Notes under the pieces: generated by a model
Databases searched by the model: none
What the model saw: the letters and a program-made list of their open reading frames with translations, nothing else
What the model was told of the DNA's origin: nothing
Shown here: piece after piece, positions 39,666 through 50,089 of the stretch
How positions within the stretch are numbered: the first letter of the stretch is position 1
Layout of the letters: the number at the start of each line of letters is the position of its first letter
Origin: Ampullaceana balthica
Lineage: Eukaryota; Mollusca; Gastropoda; Lymnaeidae
Assembly: GCA_944989445.1 (NCBI GenBank)
Contig: CALYLW010000120.1
Location: 1,188,181 to 1,252,180, forward strand
Reading direction: 5' to 3'
Length of the DNA stretch: 64,000 nt
Program-made: the position numbers and the translations under genes

Positions 39666-40199
39666 CCTGATTGCTAGAGATATCCCTAAACATGGCCATG
39701 GTCATCACACCTAGTACCTAAATTCTACTGGGATTGAAGCCCCAAAGAAGAAATAGATTATATCGGTAATTGAGATTTAACAGGAAAATTAATTTTAACA
39801 GAATATGATTCCGCCAGAACCTGGGATCCTTACTGTGATGCAAGCTATTGAAGAAATGGGACCCCACCGGACATTACCCCAAGAAGAACTAACCCCACCG
39901 GGAACTTGATGTCATCGTGAATCTGGATCCCATCAAAACTGTCTGGTCTACAATCTACAAAAACGTTCAATTTTTAATAGGCTAGATCCTCAAATGATAA
40001 AAAAATAATTTACAATATAAATATGTGAACCTTATTTGAGCTCTGTCTAAGGAGCTCCCATCCTATGCATAGACCGGGCGTCGAATTTCGAAAAGGTACT
40101 CACTCCACCGAGAACTTGCAAACTGCTTATGTTATTTCATACAATATCCCTTAGGCCTACAATAAATCACTATAATAATATCAAACAATTATATATTTA
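39666..40199. other. Non-coding DNA right of the satellite, nothing recognised
   Basis: Unique, moderately AT-rich sequence without a plausible gene, RNA or transposon end. It separates the array from the pogo-like element. Confidence 0.45.
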
Positions 40200-40669
40200 C
40201 AGTGGAACCTCGGTATACGTCCTTAATCCGTTCCAGACCCTTGGACGTATAACAAATTGGACGTATACCAAATACATATTTATCCATAAGAAATAGAGGG
40301 AACATGATTAATCCGTTGCCATGAAAAAAAATCCTATAGTTATTTAAATATTATACATTAATTAACGTGGTTGTAAACAATAATTTAAACACCGCTTAAT
40401 ACTAAAATACATAAATAAAAAGAACTCAGACACAATTTTTTCTTCTTTTCTGTTATCCAGATAAAAAGCAATTTTTCAACATGCTCTAATGACCCTGATC
40501 TTTGTTTTATAATCGATTTCACCCCCTTCGCAACATTTTCCTATTTAATAAAGTTTTTGTTTTTCAACATTCATAGAAATCGTCGATCTCCGCGTTCATT
40601 ATGTAGCAACTAAGTCCCAGACACGCACGCAAATTTCATCCTCACAATGTTACAATAATCTCTTTTTTT

Positions 40670-40738
40670 TTAACTCCAAGGTGATCCTACCATTTTTTTA
40701 GCTGCTTGGCTCCTCGCATTGACTTTCTTAGGACTCAT
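40670..40738 (-). pseudogene. Remnant of the N-terminus of a pogo/Tigger-like transposase
   Basis: Reading leftward from an ATG at 40738 gives 22 codons beginning MSPKKVNARSQAAKKM before a stop at 40670-40672. Tigger-type transposases commonly start with a short MSPK/MSKR basic leader, which suits the surrounding pogo-like element. Nothing downstream resembles the DNA-binding or DDE catalytic domains, so the gene is deleted or decayed. The match is short and the call tentative. Confidence 0.35.
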
Positions 40739-40767
40739 GTTAAGGGAATTTGCTCATAATTTACGAG

Positions 40768-40858
40768 CTTTGTGACGTCATGTTTGAGGGGGGTTCTAAC
40801 TTTTTGTGACGACATGTGACAATGGGGGAGGGGGCAAATCGACAAAAATTGCGTGAAG
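40768..40858. mobile_element. Fragment of the MITE family seen at 48496-48914
   Basis: The series CTTTGTGACGTCAT, a G-run, CTTTTTGTGACGACATGTGAC and GGGGGAGGGGGCAAATCGAC parallels the right arm of the 48496-48914 element (TTTGTGGCGTCAT, G-run, GTTTTTGTGACGACGCGTGAC, GGAGGGGAGTG). The terminal GGACGGCCCC is absent. It sits inside the pogo-like element, so it is either a nested, truncated copy or part of a chimera. Confidence 0.55.
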
Positions 40859-40959
40859 CACAGCAGGTCGTATTCCGAAAAAAGGTCGTATACCAAGCAA
40901 ATGTCTCGCGTCCAAACAGGACATATACCAAGTTGGACTTAAAGCAAAGCAGGCGTATA

Positions 40960-42473
40960 ATTTTCCAATATATATATATATATCAATGGCTTGAGCTGAA
41001 TGGTTTAATATATTATATATATTAAACAAATCCCGTACCTTCTAAACACTTTTAAAAATTCTACCGATCACTAAATTTTTGCGCATTTAACGGGCTGGTG
41101 GTATTTCCTAGAAATATCTTTTTAAAAAATTAAAAAATTTAGCACTTATTTTGTGAAAAGCGTTACAGTTAAACTTGGCCAGACTTGATAAACATAATCT
41201 TCACTCTACTACCACAAAGGGGATTCAGTCGGAAAGTTTTATCACACAGGGTGAATAATCGCAAAATTCAATTTGATCGTAATAAAGAATGAGTCCCCAA
41301 AAAAGAATGGATGGCATCTGGATACATGATTACACTAGGAATGGGGATCCCACAATGAACTGGATTCATCAAGGAACGAGCTACTTGGAGTATTTGTTTG
41401 GTGAAAGGATCTCTCATTGGGGTTGATTGCTGTTGGAAAAATACTAAATGAGCCATCAGGCTGTGACTGTAAGTGTGAAAATTTAAACTCAAATCAGATT
41501 TATCACCACAGTATACTTTAAACTTTAAATTAATGATGTCCTATCAAACTTAATTCGACTGACAACTGCTTCTTTATTTGGATCAGTATACATTCAGTGT
41601 TGGAAAAAATCTGACATTTCATTAAAGAATAAATGACAAATCCCCTAGATTCCTACATTAAAAATAATTTAATCGTTCAAGTTGGTTGGATTATTGGATC
41701 CCTAACGCTATGCTATGACGTCATTGCTTGAGCGGATATTTTAATACAAGGTTTGCATCAGGATGTGCGCAAAATAATTTTAAATTAAAGACTCGCTGTA
41801 AAAAAAATATATGGCGTCATTGTTTTAGCTTATATTTTAATTTTGCAAAAGGGAACGATGTAAAAAGAGGATTTGAGGAATTATAAATATAAAATACTTT
41901 GTGTACATTTCAGGAAGTTTAATATTTCGTATTTATCAAACAAGGATAAGTTACTTTGGCTTTTGACACAGCCCAAGTGAGCGCCGTGGGGACCCTACAA
42001 CCCCTAGTACTAAATATTTTGTTTTAATTAAAAAAACACACCAAAAATTGCGTGCCAAGAAACGGAATTTTCCAATTCTGAAACTGCTGCGCATCATTGA
42101 GTCGGTGACCGATTGCATATTTTAAAGGCTAAATTTGTTCTCATGTAAATTCAAAAAGCTTTAAGTTGATCTGAAGAAAATCAAGATAAAGAAAGTGAAT
42201 TTTTTTATTCGTGAATATCTTTTCTTATGTTAAATATGATATGCTTCCAGTATAAGAAATTTAAAGTAGTTCTGGTATATTTTATATTTTGTTAATTTCA
42301 AAATCAAATAAATAGGGGTACTAGTACTAGGTGTTGATTGTTGATGTTAGATAATAATAAGATATAAACTATATATAATTAATAATGCCATATAATGCTT
42401 AAAATAGTTTATTTATGAATTATTATTGTCATGTAATATTGGTTTGTTAGTTTTTGTTTATATTTCGTTCTAA
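40960..42473. other. AT-rich spacer upstream of the globin gene
   Basis: No reading frame with a recognisable domain and no clear transposon ends. It includes the region where the globin promoter should lie. I see AT-rich tracts such as TATATAATTAATAAT near 42370 but no defined TATA box at a known start site. Confidence 0.45.
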
Positions 42474-42552
42474 ATTTTAATATCGTATACAAACCTCATC
42501 CTAGGCATTGCAGGTAAAACCCTACAGGACAAAGGTCCAGCACGGAAACAGA

Positions 42553-42615
42553 ATGATAACAATGATAATAAAAACAAGCCACTTAGAAGCACAAAAGCTT
42601 CAGTGGGATATTTAG
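42553..42615 (+). promoter_or_regulatory. Possible upstream ORF in the globin 5' leader
   Basis: An ATG at 42553, with a second in-frame ATG nine bases on, opens 20 codons ending at TAG 42613-42615. It lies out of frame with the globin and 42 bases before its ATG. If the transcript starts upstream of 42553, this short frame could reduce globin translation. The transcript start is unknown, so this is only a possibility. Confidence 0.3.
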
Positions 42616-42656
42616 AGCTGACATCCCACCAGCAGCTGACTGCGATACTTATAAAG

Positions 42657-43154
42657 ATGTCTTTATGCTGTTGTGTCCAAAGACCCAAGGAACGAACTCT
42701 CACACCTAATGAAAAGAAAATAATCCGCAAAGTTTGGGACAATTTAAAGGCGCATGATAACCTCGAAAAGGTTGGTGTCCAAGCATTCATGCATGTTTTC
42801 AAGACTGCCCCAGAAACGCTGGATTTCTTTATGAAGTTCAGGTACCACACACTTGACAAGCTTGGCACAAGTGACAGTCTGAAAGAGCACGCGATGAATG
42901 TGACGAATTTTATAGAAGTCGCAATAGACAATTTGGAAAATATGGAAAAATTTTCTAAACTTTTAAGGGAAGAGGGAAGTAGACACACTTCACGCAAAAT
43001 TCCAGAGTCTTTCTTTTATGAAGTGGTTATCAGCTTTCGTCAAGCCATAGAGAAAAATTATACCTTTCAATGGAAAGATAGTTATGAAATTGCTTGGCGG
43101 AAATTTTTTGATATTTTTTTGCATCACATGATGAATCAAAGCGTCCCCCCCTGA
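42657..43154 (+). CDS. Globin (heme-binding), single exon
   Basis: The 165-residue product spans a whole globin fold, helices A to H, in one uninterrupted exon. Landmarks are Trp27 in helix A, Pro52 (C2), Phe58 (CD1), His78 (E7, distal) and His110 (F8, proximal). CD1 to E7 is 20 residues, close to the 21 of myoglobin; E7 to F8 is 32, three more, which a longer EF loop can absorb. Both heme histidines are present, so heme and O2 or NO binding are expected. The ATG at 42657 (A at -3) is the first ATG in this frame; the frame stays open upstream to 42474 without an ATG, so an additional spliced 5' exon cannot be excluded. The N-terminus carries Cys4-Cys6, a possible acylation site that recalls membrane-linked globin X, though Met-Ser rather than Met-Gly rules out classic myristoylation. 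Many animal globin genes have introns at B12.2 and G7.0; neither is here. Confidence 0.92.
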   Translation: MSLCCCVQRPKERTLTPNEKKIIRKVWDNLKAHDNLEKVGVQAFMHVFKTAPETLDFFMKFRYHTLDKLGTSDSLKEHAMNVTNFIEVAIDNLENMEKFSKLLREEGSRHTSRKIPESFFYEVVISFRQAIEKNYTFQWKDSYEIAWRKFFDIFLHHMMNQSVPP

Positions 43155-43315
43155 GATTTGTTAAACTGATAATTCTTCGTAAATTTTTTGAAACAATCTC
43201 ATTGTAAAAGTTGTGTTGTGTGTCTTCGTAAAAATGGTTTACCAGAAGTTGCATGGCGCCTGACTATATAAATAATATAATATGATAAAATATAAGAAGT
43301 AAAGTGAAGCACAGA

Positions 43316-43321
43316 AATAAA
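43316..43321 (+). terminator. Poly(A) signal of the globin gene
   Basis: AATAAA occurs 162 bases after the globin stop codon, the first canonical signal downstream. A second AATAAA lies near 43464. Confidence 0.55.
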
Positions 43322-43737
43322 AGTCTATTAAATGGCGTTGGTGGTGGTCTGCTCAACGAGTACGAGCAATATTTCAATGTTCTATTGTTTGTATTGTGTT
43401 CAAATTTTGGCTCTTACATTACTTATAATATAATATAATATAAGTTATATTTATATGCTCTCAATAAAAGACTCTACGACGCAGCTCTGATTAAATTATT
43501 TTCAATACATAGGATAAGTTTCGTTAAGAAAATGTTATTTCTTAGTTTTTTTTTATTATTCTACAGTTACGTTGTTCAGTGTGTTGAAAGTTGACAACCA
43601 TATTGTTAAGTTCTTAAGTTTACGCTTCTTTTGTTAGCTTTTTTTTCCTATGTGAGAGATATTGAGCCATTCAGTTTTACTGTAGCTCTCTGGCATAAAA
43701 CACTCTGGTTGAAAATTGAATCACTTATTTTTATAGT

Positions 43738-44030
43738 AAACTAGCACCCGTCAAAAATGACGGAAATTTTCAAAATAAATACACATCAGATTAAAAAATA
43801 ACGTAAGACAGAACTTTCATTTATTTTATTTATTTTTATTTGATTCATTTATTATCATATTGAACAATTTTATGCGGAACGTTCGAAAAGTGTTATTTTT
43901 GGTGCATCACTATAAAACAAAATCGGTCGCAGCGCCACCTAACAGCATTACATCCATATCGCAGCGCCACCTAACATCATTACATTACATTACAACCATA
44001 CAGACAACGGGAATTATGTATATTGACTAG
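43738..44030 (+). repeat. Interspersed repeat with CCGTCA hairpin, copy 1
   Basis: The unit starts with AAACTAGCACCCGTC and a perfect hairpin (CCGTCA, loop AAAA, TGACGG). A stretch ending GTTATTTTTGGTGCATCAC follows, and the unit ends with GACAACGG and AATTATGTATATTGAC. A second copy follows directly. The element type is not identified; no coding capacity is visible. Confidence 0.7.
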
Positions 44031-44061
44031 TAAATGAGAAGCTAACAAAATTATATAACCA

Positions 44062-44360
44062 AACTAGTGTATTACCCGTCAAAAATGACGGAAGTTTTCA
44101 AAATATATTACATTTCAGCTGAAATCTATTTATTTTGAAAAAATACACATCAGAATAAAAAAATAATGTAATACAGAACTTTCATTTATTTTATTTATTT
44201 TTATTTTATTCATTTATTTTCACATTGAACAATTTTATTCGGAACGGTCGAAAAGAGTTATTTTTGGTGCATTAATTTGGTGCCCTGCTTTCTAAAATTA
44301 GTAGCGTCACGGACAGGACAGACGGGACGTGACATACATTGCAAATTATGTATATTGATT
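44062..44360 (+). repeat. Interspersed repeat with CCGTCA hairpin, copy 2
   Basis: This repeats the order of motifs of 43738-44030: the CCGTCA hairpin, the AACTTTCATTTATTTTATTT tract, GTTATTTTTGGTGCATTAA and a tail with AATTATGTATATTGAT. It has an extra insert of about 35 bases after the hairpin. The copies clearly differ, so the duplication is not recent or two family members inserted side by side. Confidence 0.7.
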
Positions 44361-47109
44361 ATTTTAACACAAAGAGAGACACATCATAGTTTCGAACCGG
44401 TACTGTTGGCAGTGAAATTGATGATGAATGTATTTATTTGCTGAGACACGTATGAATTTCATGATTTTGTTTCTCAACAATTCAAATTGTAATTGTACTC
44501 CGCCCCTCCATTAGGTACCTCAGTACCAGAACATGGCTGTTTGCCCCCCTCCCTGTTTACATGCCCAATATTCGTGCCCTCAGATGTCTGTTTACTTGGT
44601 CTTTACACGACCCTACACCCCTACACCTTTCTAAGTCTAAGTCTCTTACAAAGGTAACAATAGAAGTCAAATCAAGTTCTTGCTACAATAAAAACAACGC
44701 ATTGAACTAAACCACGAAGGGCTAGCGAATTTTCTCCAATAAACTGATTTTAATTTTTATTTAGACAAATTTTGCTATTAGGAGCTATGAAAATAATTTG
44801 TATTTGATTTAAAAAATAGATCTTATTGAGTTTTGTTTGTATCTTTAAAATGTTTTTTTTTCTAACGATTGCATTTATCTATTTTTAATTTGTGGAAGAT
44901 TTCTGAATTTATTTCCAGTTCTTTGTCACAAGCAAGTCACAAAAATGTTGATAGTTTGAGGGGCTGGTTTACACCCCTATCCCCCTTCTAGTCTGGATAT
45001 CAGGGTGCCGACTCTGGTTATGGTCGGTAAATACTTGGTTTTATCTGTGAACGAAACCAGGCGAGAAATGGCTTAAGTGAAAGCAGTCAATTGACGCATG
45101 AAAAGTTACCCTTTGACCTCTTAGGTTTCTTCTATAGATTTTTGTACCGTAATAATGTGGGCTGGTGGCAATAGTCACCTTGTGCCATTGGCTATTGATA
45201 TCTTTCTTAAGCAACTACTACACACCCAGGATACAACACGCAGCTCAACTTGTTATTGTAAGTTATAAACTTTTCTTTCAGAGAAGTTAACGTACTTAAA
45301 AATAATATTAATTTTATTTTCTACCTCTTAAACTTAAACGCTTTTGTAATCACGCCTCAGACGTAGTCACCAGAGAAAAACATATACGGAAAAAGAGCTG
45401 ACAAACTGCCTTTAACTTTCAGATGTAAACTCAACCTTCGCTAAGTACTGTGATTGTAATCGAGATCACTGTAGGATCCTCGCCGAGAGGCTTGGTCTAG
45501 TCCAAATATTCGCACTCCAAACTTGGCATTTTTCTTATACCCTCCGACCCAAATGTTGAAGGGGTGATAATAAATATAAAGGATTAATCGCGGAGCTCTA
45601 AGCTGCGGCCTTTATGCTGAAAATCTCTGTTTGTCTAAAGTGGTTTCAGATTTATAACCGAGTCTCACTAGCCGATAAGGATTAAAAGATTAATGACCTT
45701 ATCATTGGTTTACTTTGTTGTGGCCCAAAAGCAATCTCAAGATATATATACATGTATTTAATAATAGCTGAAAAGGTACTATAGTTGTTGTTGTTGTACT
45801 GACAACGCCTACTTTGAAGTGAGTTTAAGTTTAAGGTGTGGATTGAAGGAAAGAGGGGCGGGTAAGGACGTGAGTCTTTTGTTTATTTTATTTATTTATT
45901 TGTGTGGATATAGTGAGGACTTAAAGTAACAGCACAGAAACAGTGAATGGTTCAGTTGAGTGTAACTTTATTGTAATTTATATTTCCCAAAAAATAATAA
46001 ACACATTTGAAGCGTTTGTCTGTTTCAAAATAAAACATTTAAAAATTGAATTCTTGTTATTTCATCGTGAACAAACATCGATTGGAAACAGGAAAGATCG
46101 ATTGTTTGATACTATTTAAACATGTGTCAAATTGCAGCAAACTACACGTATTTGACATTTTCTTAAACTCTATTTGGAGCTTATTCAATTTTTTTTAATG
46201 ATGGGTGATAGAGGGACGGGAATCAACAAATTTCCAATGTTAACATCTGAGTCTTGTTAACACCTGACTAAAATTGTATTACTAATGGAAATATTAAGTA
46301 TGAAACATTTTATTTTATTATTTATTTCTGATGCTATTATGTAAGTCTTAATTTTCTACATAAAACCAATTGTTTATTTAAATAACCTTAACTCACCGAC
46401 AGGCAACATTTTGTGAATCTGTAGTAATCCAAAAAAAAATTCTACAAGATTGCAGAGAAGACATAGTAGGCTTATAACATAACTTTATATCAATAGAAAT
46501 TTTAGTAAAATTTTAAGCGAATTTTACTTAAGAATAACTTTACATTTTTATGAAATAGAAGTCATAAAAATTCACTAAGTGAAATGTATCTGAGATCATT
46601 CAATTGTGCACTTAAATATTTAAAGGAAATACTTGTCGTATATTTTATTGTAGTATGTTTATATTATTTTATTTGATTACTTTAGAGGGGGGGGGGCAGG
46701 GTTATTTCATGTTGACAATAGATAGAGAATTGCAGTAACACTGGTGATAGGGAAGGTCTGAAAAGGGAGGGATACAGTTCGGGCGTCAAGTACAAAAATA
46801 TTGCAACAATGTTATCTCGTACGATCTTGAATCAATAGTACTTTACTAACATGTGAACTTTGCATTTAAAAGTTAAATTTCATGTGCACTTATCTGTTAT
46901 GTGAAAGTATCAAAATGCCGTAATAATCTCTATTATCATTTCTCTCTATCAGACTCTCTTTCTTCCTGATCAGTGGGAAATCATTGAGCAAATAGTGTGT
47001 GGCCCCGCCCCAGACCCAGCTATCCATTGTGCACATATCAGCCTCACTTCCGCAGCAGAGAGCACTGTTCTCCAGATGACCCACTCTCCGTCTTGGTCAG
47101 TTAACGCCT
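44361..47109. other. Intergenic AT-rich DNA, nothing recognised
   Basis: No gene, RNA or bounded mobile element is supported. It includes a G-run near 46686-46696 and short unsupported open frames. It separates the globin from the coiled-coil gene. Confidence 0.45.
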
Positions 47110-47406
47110 CACACACCCTCTGTAGTGTTCAGTGAAGACATCACCCGCCCTCTGTAGTGGTCAGTGAAGACATCACCCAGCCTCTGTAGTGGTCAGTGAA
47201 GACATCACCCACCCTCTGTAGTGGTCAGTGAAGACATCACCCACCCTCTGTAGTGGTCAGTGAAGACATCACCCACCCTCTGTAGTGGTCAGTGAAGACA
47301 TCACCCAGCCTCTTTAGTGGTCAGTGAAGACATCACCCACCCTCTGTAGTGGTCAGTGAAGACATCAGCCACCCTCTGTAGTGGTCACTGAGGACATCAC
47401 CCAACT
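47110..47406. repeat. 32-bp minisatellite, 9 copies
   Basis: TCTGTAGTGGTCAGTGAAGA followed by CATCACCCACCC recurs every 32 bases (47119, 47151, 47183 and onward to 47375) with few substitutions. It ends about 245 bases before the ATG of the coiled-coil gene and so sits in its 5' flank or 5' UTR. Confidence 0.93.
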
Positions 47407-47650
47407 TACACCTTGCCCATTGAAGAAACCTTGAACGCTATCTCCCACAAGCCCATGTTGTTACAATCAATGTATCTTCCTGTCAAGTGGGACATGTCGA
47501 AAGATAAGACTTCCCTTAACTTTATAAAGTGTCCTAAAAGTGACAATACAAATGTCAACTGTTTGATGTCAGTATCGGACAAGGGCTCTTTCAGCTCCGC
47601 CTTTTTTCTTATTTCTGAAGGATATAAGTTTTAAGTTGAGACCGGCAAAA
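47407..47650 (+). promoter_or_regulatory. 5' leader or promoter region of the coiled-coil gene
   Basis: This is the stretch between the 32-bp minisatellite and the ATG at 47651. The frame of the gene has a stop (TGA 47564-47566) and no earlier ATG, which supports the chosen start if no upstream exon is spliced in here. A 73-codon open frame in another frame (47413-47634) has no recognisable content. No defined core promoter motif is seen. Confidence 0.4.
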
Positions 47651-47925
47651 ATGCAGACCAGGCGGAAAAAATACAGTGTTATCAATCGCCCAGCTGGAGT
47701 CCCCACCCCTTTTGGAACTGACCCAATAGAGGTTGGACCTTTCGGGAATCTTCCAATACCCGTGGCTAGTGGTCGTCTGTCCCAGGTGACGTCACTTCCG
47801 AGTGGTCCGAACACTGGAAGAGACGATCCGCTGGCTGGAATTGTCAGTGATATTGACCTGTTGGTGAACCATGATCCGGGAACAAGCAATTCAATGATGC
47901 AGGCAGAATCAAGGCTACAAAAAAG
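47651..47925 (+). CDS. Coiled-coil protein of unknown family, exon 1 of 3
   Basis: This exon encodes residues 1-91 plus two bases of codon 92. It starts at an ATG with A at -3, the first in frame after a stop at 47564. The N-terminus is basic (MQTRRKK), followed by a Pro/Gly-rich, probably disordered stretch with PFGTDP and GPFGNLP motifs. The exon ends in a GTCAGT donor at 47926. Joining its two leftover bases to exon 2 makes a serine codon and keeps the frame. There is no signal peptide or membrane segment. The intron that follows is 13.4 kb and crowded with transposons. I do not recognise the protein family. Extra small exons inside the intron are possible but not needed to keep phase. Confidence 0.7.
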
Positions 47926-48495
47926 GTCAGTCTTTCTATATGTGTGCTTTTGAATATTGTCATGAGATCCGGAATGGAGGATTTTTATTTGTAAGTGATT
48001 GTCCAATAGTAATTAAATTGAGATGTCTGTCTGTAGACTTATTAGTTAAATTTTATTTAAAGGTTTATCTTCTTGTGGGAGTTTTGAAAATTATTTATAA
48101 TGAAAATATAAATTTGAATATTGAAACTTTTTTTTAAAAGTATCATTCGTAGGCGTTGGGGCCCCTACGATGTGTAATAGAATGTACGTATATGAATATA
48201 ACCAGAAGACAATTTAATGTGGCTGTAAGACAAGGGAGTAGATATTTCAATACGGTAGTTTTAGAAAGTTAGTAAAATAACTCAATTTTTAGAAACGTTA
48301 ATTTGTTTTAAAAGTGGTCAGATCGGTAAAGTTTGTAGGTTGTTGTAAAATGTCTTTATCAGATGTGTCTCTAGTGATGTGTTGCATCCAAGAAACGAAT
48401 TTTAAAAACATATTTTATATATATATTTCCTGATTGCTTTTGAAAAGGCCTGGATCTGGAAATCCAAAAGATACAAAATACAGGTAAAGTGTTTG
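47926..48495 (+). other. Start of intron 1, nothing recognised
   Basis: AT-rich intronic DNA from the GTCAGT donor to the MITE. A small inverted repeat, CGTAGG with CCTACG, surrounds GCGTTGGGGC at about 48149-48170. No coding frame is supported. Confidence 0.5.
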
Positions 48496-48914
48496 GGGGC
48501 CGTCCATGCCATAAATGACGTCACGCGCCGTCCACACATTTGTGACGATGTGTGACGAGGGGAGGGGGGGTGTTTGAGAAATTTGACGTCACATCAAAAC
48601 TTGTAACTTTAAATAAAAGTTCCTCTTAAATATTTGATACCTTACAATTTATTTTATGACGTTTTGAATGGCTTTACGCGTGTTACGATACTAGAATGTG
48701 CAACCTTACACTAAATACATACTTAAATGACAACAAAGTCATTTAAAACATGCAACTTTTCAAATAGAAAATACAGCTTTTATGAGGGGTCTGGGGGACT
48801 TTGTGGCGTCATATTGGAGGGGGGGTATAAGTTTTTGTGACGACGCGTGACGAGGCGGGAGGGGAGTGAAAAATCGGCCAAAATCGCAAAGAGACGTCAT
48901 TTATGGACGGCCCC
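48496..48914. mobile_element. 419-bp MITE, PIF/Harbinger-like
   Basis: The ends are inverted: the left begins GGGGCCGTCCAT then ATAAATGACGTC, and the right, reverse-complemented, begins GGGGCCGTCCATAAATGACG. Behind both ends lie related G-rich and TGTGACGA-containing subterminal arms. The flanks are TTG on both sides (48493-48495 and 48915-48917), consistent with a 3-bp target duplication. GG-starting ends with a 3-bp duplication fit PIF/Harbinger, but CACTA elements also make 3-bp duplications, so the superfamily is provisional. There is no coding capacity. A relative lies at 40768-40858. Confidence 0.75.
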
Positions 48915-50089
48915 TTGGCAACAACTTTTTTTAAAAAAAGATATGTGAATGATTTCCTATGAATTCAATGTAATCATTAACCATCATATTACTCAGAGTT
49001 TTGAAACAATGTCTTCCGAAATCTCAGAGTAACATTTAAAAGACATAGAAAGCTCAATATTTTTGTAAGATACTTAAAGCACACGTATGAAAAAGGGGGT
49101 CATGGGGCTGATGACCCCAGACACAAGAATAGTTCAGAGCATCAAAATGGACTGTGATAATCTTTTTAAAATGAAAAAAAATAAGGGTTGAGATTGGAAG
49201 GAGGTGTAGTAATAAAGTCTTCGTCCTTTGCCCTAAAACGCTCTAACTACGCCTCTGATATAACAGCATGAAATCCTTTTGTATACCTTGAAACAGCGTA
49301 GATCCGGCGTGTCAACGATTTCAGATTTCAAAGAGACGTTTCACGAATGAGAGAGATTTACCATGACATAAATGAAAGTCTTTAACTGTTGGAGACCTAT
49401 TTAATCCAACAGTTATTGGTACTTGAAAGTCAGCTAATGACTGTATCATAGTCACAGGCAGCTAACTCGTACCAAACTTGTCATTGACACTTTCACTTTT
49501 ACTATGGACAAATATAACTAGCATTTTTTTTTATAATAAAGAGTTCAGAAATAGCTTTTGCTGGCCATAAAGACATTTAAAACAGGGCTATTTACTATGA
49601 ATTACTTTTTTAAAAAAACGTTCTTTGCCTTTGAGAATCAAGGTTTGGAAAATGACGTCTTTACAACTGAAATGCGCTGTCAGCATGGGAATTTCATATG
49701 AGGCATTATGAAACAAGCTCGACTTTTTTACTCGACTGATACAAAATCGCTTATATGTTTCTATGGAGATATACAAGTGACATTCGAAACGAGGAGTTCA
49801 TGGACACAGATATTTGTTGTCTAACCGTTAAACCCAGGGACCGTGAAAAGCCTGGAGGCATTTCGATATGTACCCGGTTCATGGATATCATTTTGAGGTC
49901 TATCGTAATATAAATTACAATTTTATACACGCATGTTTAAAATAAAAATTCCCAATGTGTGTGCTTATATTTTGTTTGTTCAAAACTCCCTTTAATTTAT
50001 TTTTTAAATATAAAAACCATAAAAGCAATTATTATTTCTATTTGAACCTATTTCCTTGAGACTCTTTGAGTCCATTGCTATATAGTCTA
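48915..50089. other. Intron 1, unassigned DNA
   Basis: AT-rich intronic sequence with no supported gene. It contains a GGGTCAT...ATGACCC hairpin near 49095-49125 and a relic hAT-type end at 49241-49257. Confidence 0.45.
49241..49257. mobile_element. Relic hAT-type terminus
   Basis: CTCTAACTACGCCTCTG is close to the reverse complement of the left end of the hAT element at 50098 (CAGAGGCGTAACTAG). No partner end was found, so this is probably a remnant of an older copy. Confidence 0.4.

Larger units (their letters stand above)
40200..40959. mobile_element. Pogo/Tigger-like DNA element lacking its right tip
   Basis: The left end CAGTGGAACCTCGGTATACG follows a TA dinucleotide (40198-40199), as expected for Tc1/mariner-pogo insertions. 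The left part repeats GGACGTATA motifs, and the right part carries the same theme (GGTCGTATACC, GGACATATACC) before ending in AGGCGTATA at 40959. An intact partner end would continue into a reverse complement of the left end, but AT-rich DNA follows instead. The terminal 14-16 bases of the right inverted repeat are therefore missing. A short minus-strand remnant of a transposase start lies inside. The family call rests on the ends and the TA target. Confidence 0.65.

Noticed and set aside
39511..39714. Open frame spanning the N gap
   Set aside because: Half of it is unknown sequence and the rest is satellite; there is no coding evidence.
42603..42656. Longer globin start 18 codons upstream
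   Set aside because: The first codon there is GTG, which is not a normal eukaryotic start; the ATG at 42657 has a purine at -3 and leads directly into the globin fold. An upstream spliced exon remains possible.
42470..42997. 175-codon minus-strand frame opposite the globin
   Set aside because: It is a shadow of the globin coding sequence, with no domain of its own.
47569..48006. 145-codon minus-strand frame over exon 1
   Set aside because: It is antisense to the coding exon and shows no recognisable domain; exon 1 has matching splice phase with exon 2.
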